Of a stretch of DNA of 6,986 bases, positions 1 through 6,043 are shown one piece after another. Location: contig PMCE01000209.1 of assembly GCA_003154025.1 (NCBI GenBank), positions 2,053 to 9,038 on the forward strand. The letters are read 5' to 3'. The notes under the pieces were generated by a model that saw only the letters and a program-made list of their open reading frames with translations, ran no database searches and had not been told where the DNA came from. The stretch comes from Syntrophaceae bacterium. GTDB lineage: Bacteria; Desulfobacterota; SM23-61. The stretch's first letter is position 1. Each line of letters starts with the position of its first letter. A program made the position numbers and the translations under genes.

Positions 1-1120
1 CGGCCTCCGCCAAGGCCCGCGGATTCTGGATGCTTCCCGTGTAGGTGACCAGCTTCAAGGGCTGGTCGAAATTGAAGTTCGCCTCCTTGAGAAGCTGTCG
101 GGCTTTGTCCGGGCTGTAGGGGTAGGAATTCTCAAGCGATTTGTCATACCCGAAGTGCTGCGGGCTCAGGACCGCCGCTGTTTTAAGGGCATTGCCGGTC
201 ATCACGGTCTTGATGATGGTATCCACGTCGATGGCGTGGCTGATGGCCTGACGGACCTTCAGGTTCTGGACCGGGGATTTTCCTGCCCGCCCGTCGGCGT
301 CCATGACCAGGTAAACCTGACGGAGGGTGGGGGCTTTGGAGATCCGCACGTTGGGGGCGCTCTCGATCAGCGGGATCTGGTCCGGGGGAACGTCCCGCAC
401 AATGTCGATCCCGCCGGTCATCAACTCGGAGATCTGGGTGGAGATCTCTTTGATGGGCCGGAAGACGATGGTCTGGATGGGCGGGGCCCCTTTCCAATAA
501 TCCTCTTTGGCCTCCAGGATCATGTGCACTCCCCGTTTCCATTCTTTGAGCCGGTAAGGGCCCGTTCCGTTGGCGTTGATGGAGATGAAATCAGCGCCTT
601 TTTCTTTAGCCCACTTCGGCGGGAGCAACTGATAGTTGGCCAGGCGGTCGAGAGCCACGGGATAAGGTTTGTCGGTGAGAATCCGGACGGTATAGTCATC
701 CAGGATCTTGACCTCTTTGACCCAGGAGACCGAGGGCCGCTGGGGGCACTTGGGGTCTAAACCCCTTTCGATGGTGAATTTCACGCTTTCGGCGTTGAAA
801 GGCTCTCCGTTGTCGAACTTGATTCCCTTCCGAAGTTTAAATTCCCAGGTGTTGTCATCTATGATTTTCCAGGACTCCGCCAGATGGGGGCCGATCTTCA
901 AGGTTTTCTGATCCCGGTATACAAGGTTGTCGTAAAGATGCCAACAGGCGATGTAGTTGATCCGGATATTGTGATTCTGGGGGTCCAGGGTTCCCACGTC
1001 GCTGGACAGGGCGACGGTGATCTTCCCCTTGGGAGCGGCAGACCCCTGGCCGGGAAGGACCAGAAAGACCGGCCCGAAAACCAGGAATCCGATGAGGATG
1101 GCTTGGCTGAATGATTTCAT
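1..1120 (-). CDS. ABC transporter solute-binding protein, family 5 (peptide/nickel type), C-terminus cut off by window edge
   Basis: Periplasmic (or extracellular) binding protein that captures a peptide, nickel or similar ligand and delivers it to an ABC importer. My translation gives 373 codons plus one base before the window ends. The N-terminus (MKSFSQAILIGFLVFGPVFL) is a Sec signal peptide with a likely cleavage near GSA-AP at residues 26-30; there is no lipobox cysteine. The mature part opens with ITVALSSDVGTLDPQ. Residues 91-113 carry the family-5 signature, beginning TWEFKLRKGIKF and continuing DNGEPFNAESV. These proteins are usually about 500-540 residues, so roughly 130-170 C-terminal residues lie outside. 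The start is fixed by GGAGG five bases before the ATG (1126-1130). The permease and ATPase genes may follow downstream, off the left edge. The ligand cannot be told from sequence. Family assignment is firm; substrate is unknown. Confidence 0.93.
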   Translation of the reverse strand, partial: MKSFSQAILIGFLVFGPVFLVLPGQGSAAPKGKITVALSSDVGTLDPQNHNIRINYIACWHLYDNLVYRDQKTLKIGPHLAESWKIIDDNTWEFKLRKGIKFDNGEPFNAESVKFTIERGLDPKCPQRPSVSWVKEVKILDDYTVRILTDKPYPVALDRLANYQLLPPKWAKEKGADFISINANGTGPYRLKEWKRGVHMILEAKEDYWKGAPPIQTIVFRPIKEISTQISELMTGGIDIVRDVPPDQIPLIESAPNVRISKAPTLRQVYLVMDADGRAGKSPVQNLKVRQAISHAIDVDTIIKTVMTGNALKTAAVLSPQHFGYDKSLENSYPYSPDKARQLLKEANFNFDQPLKLVTYTGSIQNPRALAEA

Positions 1121-1279
1121 AAACACCTCCTGGCAGGAATTCTCCCCCTTGGGCATGAGCGAAGAGCGGCGGGCCTCCGGCCCCCGAGCAGAGACTTCAT
1201 TTTCTCTGGAGCAGGAGAGCCAGACCGGTAAAGACATAACATGATTCCCGGGCGATGGGAAGAAATTTCTTGCCCCGCT

Positions 1280-2557
1280 CTACTTCCCGGGGCGACCCTC
1301 CCCGGGAGATGCCTTTTGCAGCCTGCGGATGCGCTCCGCCAGGGCCGGGTGGGAGTAATAAAACCAGGCATAGAGGGGATGCGGGGTCAGGTTGGAGAGG
1401 TTGTCCGCCGCCAGTCTTTTGAAAGCATGGACCAGGGGTCCCGCCGAGGGGATCGAATTCAGGGCATAGTCATCCGCTTCCCGTTCCATTCTTCGGGAAA
1501 AGGCGGCTTCCAGGGGATGGGCGAAAAAGCCCAGGGGGCTGAAAAGGGCGCCGATCAACAGAAGTCCCGCGTAGAGGATGGGTTCCGGAAAGCCGAAGGT
1601 TTGATAGACCAAGGGCCAGGGTAATAATCGGGAAAGAAGGTAGAACCCCACCAGGGATAGAATCTCGACCAGGATCAGCTGTTTCAGGACATGCTTTCTC
1701 TTCCAATGGCCGATTTCATGGGCCAGCACGGCTTCGATCTCCTCGGGAGAGTGGGAGTCCATCAGGGTGTCAAAGAGGACGATCCGTTTGCTCTTCCCGA
1801 GACCCGTGAAGTAAGCGTTGGTGTGGCGGCTCCGCCGGCTGGCATCCATCTTGAAAACCCCTTGGGACCGAAGCCCGGCTTTTTGCATCAAGGCCTCGAC
1901 CCGGCGGACCAGTTCCGGGTTATCCACGGGGACGAATTTGTTGAAGATCGGAGCCAGGATCACGGGATACAACCAGATCATCAGGAGTTCGAAGGCCCCC
2001 ACGAAACCCCAGGCCCACAGCCACCAGCGTCTCCCCCCGTAGGTCGCCAGAGAAAGGAAGAGCCCGAGAAGAATTCCTCCCAGCAGGGCGGAAAGGACCA
2101 GACCCTTCAGCAGGTCCGCGATCCAGAGCCTGAAAGTCTTGGTGTTGAAGCCGTACCGATTTTCGATGATAAAGGTGTCGTAGAGATCAAAAGGGATCTG
2201 GAAGAGATTCGCGAGGAGCGAGAGGGCGGCAAAAAAGACCAGCCCCTGCACGATGCCGCCCCATCCCGGCTGCTGGATGGTCTGGGCCAGCCAGGGGAGA
2301 AAGCCCGAAAGCAGGAGAAGGAGGAAGAAGACCTGCGAAGCCAGAGTGGAAAGAATCCCGAAACTGGCCGAATCGATGGTATAGGTACGGATCTTTTTCA
2401 GCTTTTCCGGATCGATCGTATCCCGGAAGGCTTCCGGGACCGTGCCGCCATGCTGCCGGAGGTAGGAAATATTCAGGCGGTTGAGGATAACCTGGATCAC
2501 GGAGCGGAGAATGAAAAAAAACAGGTAAGCCGAAAGGAATAGGTTGAGTTGAACCAT
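1280..2557 (-). CDS. M48 family (Ste24/CAAX prenyl protease-like) membrane zinc metalloprotease
   Basis: A 425-residue integral membrane protease, close to the length of full Ste24-type enzymes. Hydrophobic stretches lie at about 4-25, 65-92, 102-122, 147-172, 178-205, 292-315 and 325-347. The zinc motif HEIGH is at 280-284 (ligands H280 and H284, catalytic E281). The third ligand is most likely E358 in MEREADDYAL, the equivalent of the ExxAD motif in Ste24. Other family signatures are the DTFIIENRYGFN segment near 127-138, typical of the Ste24 N-terminal domain, and HTNAYFTGLGKSKRIVLFDTL at about 245-265. SHPALAERI near 402-410 is a common M48 C-terminal element. In eukaryotes the family processes prenylated proteins; in bacteria it is generally linked to membrane protein quality control, and the substrate here is unknown. 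No clear Shine-Dalgarno precedes the ATG, and a 7-bp repeat array starts 8 bases upstream. The upstream gene on the same strand ends 115 bp away. Confidence 0.94.
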   Translation of the reverse strand: MVQLNLFLSAYLFFFILRSVIQVILNRLNISYLRQHGGTVPEAFRDTIDPEKLKKIRTYTIDSASFGILSTLASQVFFLLLLLSGFLPWLAQTIQQPGWGGIVQGLVFFAALSLLANLFQIPFDLYDTFIIENRYGFNTKTFRLWIADLLKGLVLSALLGGILLGLFLSLATYGGRRWWLWAWGFVGAFELLMIWLYPVILAPIFNKFVPVDNPELVRRVEALMQKAGLRSQGVFKMDASRRSRHTNAYFTGLGKSKRIVLFDTLMDSHSPEEIEAVLAHEIGHWKRKHVLKQLILVEILSLVGFYLLSRLLPWPLVYQTFGFPEPILYAGLLLIGALFSPLGFFAHPLEAAFSRRMEREADDYALNSIPSAGPLVHAFKRLAADNLSNLTPHPLYAWFYYSHPALAERIRRLQKASPGEGRPGK

Positions 2558-2565
2558 AAAGGTCT

Positions 2566-2646
2566 CAGGTTGCAGGTTTCAGGTCACAGGTGAAAGACAA
2601 AAGCCAAAATCTCAAAACTCGACACCTGCAACCCGCAGCTTGCAGG
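2566..2646. repeat. Degenerate heptamer array (CAGGTNN) with inverted partner
   Basis: Four head-to-tail 7-mers fill 2566-2593 on the plus strand: CAGGTTG, CAGGTTT, CAGGTCA, CAGGTGA. A looser array of the same type lies on the minus strand at about 2612-2646, including TGCGGGT and TGCAGGT. The arms GGTTGCAGGT (2568-2577) and ACCTGCAACC (2624-2633) are a perfect 10-bp inverted repeat. The locus fills most of the 115-bp spacer between the S51-like gene and the protease gene, and begins only 8 bases upstream of the protease ATG. Transcription of the minus-strand unit would cross it and could form a stem. Confidence 0.8.
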
Positions 2647-2672
2647 CCCTTTGGCTTTTTCCCCGTTTCGCC

Positions 2673-3362
2673 CTATCGTTCCGCCCCCGCCTCCATTTTC
2701 ACCGGCTGCGCATGGGTGTAGATTCTCGTTCCCTTTTGCTCGTATACCACCACCTGGCCTTGGCCGACCACCTCCCACGGAGGGCCCACGAGGGCGGTGG
2801 CTTCATCGATCCCCACCAGGGTTATTCCCGGGGAAAGAGACTCTATCATTTCTTCGGCCTTCCAGGCCGCGGCCAGCCTGGCATGGTGGGGAAGAACGGC
2901 GATCTTGGGAAGAAGCCCCAACCCTTCCCGCCAGCCCCGGCCGGGAGCCCACATCCTGCCGCCGAAGATCATGGCTCCGGCGCTTGAGCCGGCGAGGATT
3001 CCTCCGTTCTTCCAAACTTTGCGGGCGGCCTCCCAGGCAGGAGAATGGGACAATGTCTCCAGCAGGTAAACCGGATCGCCGCCGGCCAGGTAGACCAGGT
3101 CGGCGGTCTGAATCGAGGCCGCCCATCTTTTTTCGCCGGCAGTGGCCGCGTCGATCACCATCGCCGCCTCGGCGACAGCCCCCAGGCGCTGAAAGTAGTG
3201 GACCCCATTCTCCGCAGCTAAAGCGGGATTTTCACGAGCCGCGGCCGTCGGAAGGATGACTACTCGGGGCTGAGGTCTGAGCCTGGCCAGGATGGAGGTG
3301 TCCATGGGCTCGCAATCGGGGCGGAATTCGTTTCCTCCTGCCAGGACGATTATACCGGACAT
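2673..3362 (-). CDS. Peptidase S51 / cyanophycinase-like serine hydrolase (class I GATase-like fold)
   Basis: A 229-residue protein, the usual size of dipeptidase E and somewhat shorter than cyanophycinase. From the ATG at 3362 it starts with a beta strand (MSGIIVLAGGNEF). Family hallmarks are DLVYLAGGDPVYLLETL at about 88-104 and the nucleophile elbow GILAGSSAGAMIFGG at 121-135, where S127 is the probable catalytic serine. PHHAR (158-162) may supply the histidine. GIDEATALV near 184-192 is shared with cyanophycinase-like proteins. No signal peptide is seen, so it is probably cytoplasmic. The reading frame stays open to a TTG at 3404, but the extra 14 residues (MPLTSHSSPFTAFY) are encoded largely by a 7-bp repeat array, so I reject that start. 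No strong ribosome site is visible at either start. The role could be peptide cleavage (Asp-X dipeptides) or turnover of another amide polymer. No cyanophycin synthetase is in view, so I do not call cyanophycinase activity. Confidence 0.85.
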   Translation of the reverse strand: MSGIIVLAGGNEFRPDCEPMDTSILARLRPQPRVVILPTAAARENPALAAENGVHYFQRLGAVAEAAMVIDAATAGEKRWAASIQTADLVYLAGGDPVYLLETLSHSPAWEAARKVWKNGGILAGSSAGAMIFGGRMWAPGRGWREGLGLLPKIAVLPHHARLAAAWKAEEMIESLSPGITLVGIDEATALVGPPWEVVGQGQVVVYEQKGTRIYTHAQPVKMEAGAER

Positions 3363-3372
3363 ATAGAAAGCC

Positions 3373-3430
3373 GTGAAGGGTGAGGAGTGAGAAGTGAGGG
3401 GCAACAGAGCAGCGCTATCTCGCTCTTCAC
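3373..3430. repeat. Degenerate heptamer array (GTGAGNN) with inverted partner
   Basis: Four 7-mers lie in tandem at 3373-3400: GTGAAGG, GTGAGGA, GTGAGAA, GTGAGGG. The opposite strand carries GTGAAGAGCGAG (plus-strand 3419-3430). Bases 3373-3384 and 3419-3430 can pair over 12 positions, ten Watson-Crick and two G-T. The locus lies 10 bp upstream of the chosen start of the S51-like gene, between it and the fbp gene. Confidence 0.75.
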
Positions 3431-3440
3431 TTCGATCTTT

Positions 3441-3469
3441 GTAGGGGCGACCCGGCGGGTCGCCCCTAC
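3441..3469. repeat. Perfect GTAGGGGCG palindrome (REP-like), copy 1
   Basis: Two perfect 14-bp arms, GTAGGGGCGACCCG (3441-3454) and its complement (3456-3469), flank a single G. One G-T position followed by two A-T pairs extends the stem slightly outward. It sits about 54 bp downstream of the fbp stop. No T-run follows on the minus strand, so it is not a standard intrinsic terminator. Two related but less perfect palindromes occur at 3498-3527 and 4593-4623, which makes this a repeat family rather than a one-off hairpin. Confidence 0.9.
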
Positions 3470-3497
3470 GAACTGCTTAACTGTTTACTCGAAGCTT

Positions 3498-3527
3498 GGT
3501 AAGGGCGATTCATGATTTGCCCCTACC
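3498..3527. repeat. Diverged GTAGGGGC palindrome (REP-like), copy 2, overlapping the fbp stop codon
   Basis: A 30-bp imperfect palindrome with 12 of 15 positions paired. Read on the minus strand it starts GGTAGGGGCAAATCATG. The TAG that ends fbp (3525-3523) is the TAG of the repeat's own GGTAGGGG edge, so the repeat supplies the stop codon. It resembles copies at 3441-3469 and 4593-4623 in its outer GTAGGGG arm and differs in its centre. Confidence 0.8.
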
Positions 3528-4536
3528 GAGAGGTTTCGTAGATCTTCATCACCTTCTCCACATCGTTCTTCGAACCGATAAAGAGAGGGACCCGCTGGTG
3601 GAGTTCCTGGGGGTCGATGTCCAGGATGCGCCCCTTCCCGTCGGTAGCCATGCCCCCGGCCTGCTCCACCACCATGGCCAGCGGATTGGCCTCGCACAAG
3701 AGCCGCAGCTTCCCGCTGGGCTTTTTGGGGTCCCGGAAATCGGCGGGATACATGAAAATTCCGCCGGCCAGGAGGTTGCGGTGAAAATCGGCCACCAGGG
3801 AGCCGATGTACCGGAGATTGTAAGCCTGCCCGCGGTGGTTTCCCTGGGTCTTGAAATAGGAGACCGCCTTGCGGGTCGGCTCGTCCCAAAAATTCCAGTA
3901 GGATTCGTTGACCGAATAGAATTTCCCTTCGTGGGGAATCTGAATGTCCGGATGGGAAAGGAGGAATTCTCCCACGCTGGGGTCCAAGGTGAATCCGTGA
4001 ACCCCCTGGCCCGTGGTATAAACCATCATGGTGGAGGACCCGTAGATAAAATACCCGGCCGCGATCTGCTCGGTTCCTTTCTGCAGGAGGTCGCTGAGGC
4101 TCACCGTCCTCCCGGAATCGCTTTTCCGCCGGTAGATGGAAAAGATTGTCCCGATGGAGACGTTGCTGTCCACGTTGGAAGACCCGTCCAGGGGATCGAA
4201 GATCAAAACATAGTCTCCGACGGGGAAGGCCGGGGGAATTTCGATGATGTCGGCATTTTCTTCGGAGGCCATGGCGCACAGAACACCGGCCCTCTCCATC
4301 CGGTAGATCAGAACCCGGTTGGCGTATTCGTCCAGCTTCACCACCTCTTCTCCCTGGACGTTGATGTCTCCGGTGAACCCCAGGAGATCTACCAGGCCTA
4401 TTTTGTTGACCTCCCGGGAGATAATTTTGGCCGACAGGATCAATTCATTCAGGAGATGGGTGAACCGCCCGGTGGCCATGCGCGATTCCTTCTGGAGAAG
4501 CAGAAGATGCTCCGTCACCGTGGTGATTCTCTGCAT
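3523..4536 (-). CDS. fbp: Class I fructose-1,6-bisphosphatase
   Basis: Cytoplasmic Mg-dependent phosphatase that converts fructose-1,6-bisphosphate to fructose-6-phosphate in gluconeogenesis (or the Calvin cycle). The 337-residue length is typical of class I enzymes. The N-terminal region contains [23 protein letters not shown] (31-53), which matches the usual N-terminal helix of the family. Metal-site motifs are ASEEN (90-94) and DPLDGSSN (114-121). Substrate-binding features include [15 protein letters not shown] (242-256), GGIFMYPAD (258-266) and E282 in CEANP, the late metal ligand. The ATG at 4536 is preceded by GAGGAGG six bases away, which fixes the start. The aldolase gene ends 93 bp upstream on the same strand, so the two consecutive pathway enzymes are probably co-transcribed. 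The stop codon lies inside a palindromic repeat. The assignment is certain; allosteric control by AMP cannot be judged here. Confidence 0.97.
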   Translation of the reverse strand: MQRITTVTEHLLLLQKESRMATGRFTHLLNELILSAKIISREVNKIGLVDLLGFTGDINVQGEEVVKLDEYANRVLIYRMERAGVLCAMASEENADIIEIPPAFPVGDYVLIFDPLDGSSNVDSNVSIGTIFSIYRRKSDSGRTVSLSDLLQKGTEQIAAGYFIYGSSTMMVYTTGQGVHGFTLDPSVGEFLLSHPDIQIPHEGKFYSVNESYWNFWDEPTRKAVSYFKTQGNHRGQAYNLRYIGSLVADFHRNLLAGGIFMYPADFRDPKKPSGKLRLLCEANPLAMVVEQAGGMATDGKGRILDIDPQELHQRVPLFIGSKNDVEKVMKIYETSR

Positions 4537-4592
4537 GGGAAACCTCCTCTTTTTGGTATCCGGCCAAATCAGGAAAAAATCTTGAAAGGGGG

Positions 4593-4623
4593 CGTAGGGA
4601 CGGGTTTGAAACCCACCCCTACG
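4593..4623. repeat. Imperfect GTAGGGG palindrome (REP-like), copy 3, just downstream of fba
   Basis: Arms CGTAGGGACGGGTTT (4593-4607) and AAACCCACCCCTACG (4609-4623) pair at 13 of 15 positions around a central G. It lies 6 bp downstream of the fba stop codon. On the minus strand a run of six T residues follows about 15 bases after the stem, so weak or partial termination is possible, although the spacing is too long for a classic terminator. The hairpin may also protect the 3' end of fba mRNA and make fba expression exceed that of fbp; that is inference. Confidence 0.8.
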
Positions 4624-4629
4624 GGGTGT

Positions 4630-5649
4630 TTACTTAGATTTTAAGTAAAACGCCGGCAGGGGTTCGCCGAGCTTCTTCCACTGCTTGATGACCGCTTCGG
4701 CCTTGCCCGCGCAATTCAGGACCTGGAGTTTCCGCTTGACCACCTTGACGATGGCATCCCGCCCGGGCCCCAGATAGTTCCGGGGGTCGAACTCCGAGGG
4801 CTTGGTGGCGAAGACTTCGCGGATTTTGGCGGTCAGGGCGAGACGCAAGTCGGTGTCGATGTTGACCTTGCAGACTCCGTACTTGGTTACCGCCAGGTGA
4901 ATCTGGTCTTCCGGCACCCCCCTGGCGTTGGGCATGTTCCCGCCGTATTTGTTGACCAGGTCCACGTACTCCTGCGGCACGCTGGAGGAGCCGTGCATCA
5001 CCAGGGGAAGGCCCGGGCAGGTCTTCATGATCTGCTCGATGCGGCCGATGGCCAGCTTGGCTTCGTGCTTGAATTTGTATGCCCCGTGGCTGGTCCCGAT
5101 GGCAATGGCCAGGCTGTCCACGCCGGTCTGCTTCCAGAAATCGGCGGCCTGCTTCGGGTCGGTCAGGAATTTTTCCACGTTTTTTTCGTACTCTTCGGCG
5201 CTGAGCCCGACCACGTCCTCCTCGATTCCTCCGAGCATCCCCAGTTCGGCTTCCACCACCACGCCTTTCTGATGCCCCGCCTTGGCGGCGGCGGCGGTCA
5301 TCTTGACATTCTCCTCGAAGGGCGAGTGAGACCCGTCGATCATCACGCTGGTGAAGCCATCCTGGATGCAGGCGTTCACCAGGTCCACCGTGTCTCCGTG
5401 GTCCAGGTGGATGACGATGGGGAGATCGGGGTTTTCCTCCACCCCGGCGTCGATGATGTGTTTCAGGAAGCGCATGTTGGCGTATTTCCGGGCCCCCTTG
5501 GAGATCTGCAGGATCAGGGGGGCTTTTTCCGCCGCGCAGGCGGTGATGATCCCCTGGGTGATCTCCATGTTGTTCACATTGAACGCTCCGACGGCAAAGC
5601 CGCCGTCGTAAGCCAGGTCGAACATGGGTTTGGTGGTCATGAGAGGCAT
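4630..5649 (-). CDS. fba: Class II fructose-1,6-bisphosphate aldolase (Calvin-cycle-subtype-like)
   Basis: Zinc-dependent cytoplasmic aldolase that joins dihydroxyacetone phosphate and glyceraldehyde-3-phosphate to fructose-1,6-bisphosphate, reversibly. The 339 residues form one complete barrel. AFNVNNME (22-29) is the usual N-terminal strand. HLDHG (81-85) gives the catalytic D83 and zinc ligand H84. EAELG (133-137) holds the conserved glutamate, GTSHG (185-189) gives H188, and MHGSSSVPQEYVD (218-230) gives H219. KVNIDTDLR (261-269) binds substrate phosphate. The HGSSSVPQE segment, the GVPEDQI segment and the PSEFDPRNYL segment recall, from memory, the aldolase subtype annotated for the Calvin cycle (about 345 residues). 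No RuBisCO or phosphoribulokinase is present, so gluconeogenesis or glycolysis is the safer role. GGAGGT lies five bases before the ATG at 5649, which is preferred over the ATG three codons later. A promoter is visible at 5702-5731, and fbp follows 93 bp downstream. Confidence 0.97.
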   Translation of the reverse strand: MPLMTTKPMFDLAYDGGFAVGAFNVNNMEITQGIITACAAEKAPLILQISKGARKYANMRFLKHIIDAGVEENPDLPIVIHLDHGDTVDLVNACIQDGFTSVMIDGSHSPFEENVKMTAAAAKAGHQKGVVVEAELGMLGGIEEDVVGLSAEEYEKNVEKFLTDPKQAADFWKQTGVDSLAIAIGTSHGAYKFKHEAKLAIGRIEQIMKTCPGLPLVMHGSSSVPQEYVDLVNKYGGNMPNARGVPEDQIHLAVTKYGVCKVNIDTDLRLALTAKIREVFATKPSEFDPRNYLGPGRDAIVKVVKRKLQVLNCAGKAEAVIKQWKKLGEPLPAFYLKSK

Positions 5650-5701
5650 GGGTTACCTCCTTCTGGAGAAGTTAGTGAGGGAAGAATGATATTTCAATAA
5701 G

Positions 5702-5731
5702 AGTATAATCTAACCATTCCCTAAAAGTCAA
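5702..5731 (-). promoter_or_regulatory. Sigma-70-type promoter for fba
   Basis: On the minus strand, TTGACT (5731-5726) and TATACT (5707-5702) are separated by 18 bp, each one mismatch from consensus. Transcription would start near 5695, leaving a leader of about 45 bases before the aldolase ATG. A second copy of the CTTTTGACT block lies exactly 10 bp upstream (TTGACT at 5741-5736), one helical turn away, which could be a regulator site or a spare -35 element. Confidence 0.65.
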
Positions 5732-5752
5732 AAAGAGTCAAAAGAGCAGCGA

Positions 5753-5780
5753 TTGAGACATTGGACACCAGACATCAGAC
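5753..5780 (-). repeat. Degenerate heptamer array (GTCTGAT type), left arm
   Basis: Read on the minus strand, four tandem 7-mers occupy this stretch: GTCTGAT, GTCTGGT, GTCCAAT, GTCTCAA. It is inverted relative to the array at 6044-6085. The bases CAGACATCAGAC (5769-5780) are perfectly complementary to GTCTGATGTCTG (6044-6055). Pairing continues imperfectly out to 5753 and 6071, with 22 Watson-Crick positions and one G-T out of 28. Confidence 0.8.
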
Positions 5781-5873
5781 TTCACCTTTCGCCCACTGAT
5801 GCGCAGAGTCATAATATTTGCAGGGGGAATCCAATCTGGAAACTCGCCCCTGAAATCACCCACTCATTCCTCC

Positions 5874-5908
5874 CCTCCCCTCTCCCCTGTTTCGGGGTAG
5901 AGAGGAGG
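5874..5908. repeat. C-rich/G-rich imperfect hairpin (REP-like)
   Basis: CCTCCCCTCTCCCC (5874-5887) and GGGGTAGAGAGGAGG (5894-5908) pair with one mismatch and one bulge around a six-base loop, TGTTTC. A T-run (TTTTTT) begins about 11 bases later on the plus strand. No gene on the plus strand ends here, so a terminator role is doubtful. The composition resembles the CCCCTCTCC...GGAGAGGGG repeats common in bacterial spacers, which is from general familiarity and not from a search. Confidence 0.6.
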
Positions 5909-6003
5909 AACATGGGGGATTTTTTCACCGCTTCCACTTTAACCAAGGGGACCGTGGGGATTTCTGAAGTGCGTTTACTCTTTAGTACCCTTCTACCCTG
6001 TGG

Positions 6004-6018
6004 CTCCGCCGGGCGGAG
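6004..6018. other. Small GC hairpin followed by a T-rich stretch
   Basis: CTCCGC (6004-6009) pairs with GCGGAG (6013-6018) around CGG. A run of seven T residues begins at 6031, 12 bases past the stem. The distance is too great for a typical intrinsic terminator and no plus-strand gene precedes it, so the function is open. Confidence 0.35.
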
Positions 6019-6043
6019 TAATCCCTGGCCATTTTTTTCTTTA

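Noticed and set aside
155..760. A 201-codon plus-strand open frame at the left edge
   Set aside because: It is antisense to the solute-binding protein, whose minus-strand frame is open to the window edge and carries the family signature.
1171..1183. Hairpin GGGCC-TCC-GGCCC in the leader of the binding-protein gene as a riboswitch or attenuator
   Set aside because: The stem is only 5 bp, with no T-run and no recognisable aptamer pattern.
1285..1307. Hairpin TCCCGGGG/CCCCGGGA at the 3' end of the protease gene as a terminator
   Set aside because: The 8-bp stem lies within the last coding codons and no T-run follows on the minus strand, so it may just be GC-rich coding sequence.
1691..2542. 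A 283-codon plus-strand open frame antisense to the M48 protease
   Set aside because: The minus-strand frame encodes HEIGH and membrane helices. The antisense translation is charged, low-complexity and unlike any family I know.
2566..3430. Heptamer arrays considered as CRISPR repeats
   Set aside because: The units are 7 bp with no spacers between them, and no cas genes are nearby.
3496..4644. A 382-codon plus-strand open frame antisense to fbp
   Set aside because: It is longer than fbp itself, but the minus-strand frame has all FBPase motifs and a strong ribosome site. The antisense product shows no recognisable domain and is a by-product of GC-rich codon use.
4897..5700. A 267-codon plus-strand open frame antisense to fba
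   Set aside because: It is the complement of a fully conserved aldolase and extends into the fba promoter; it has no motif of its own.
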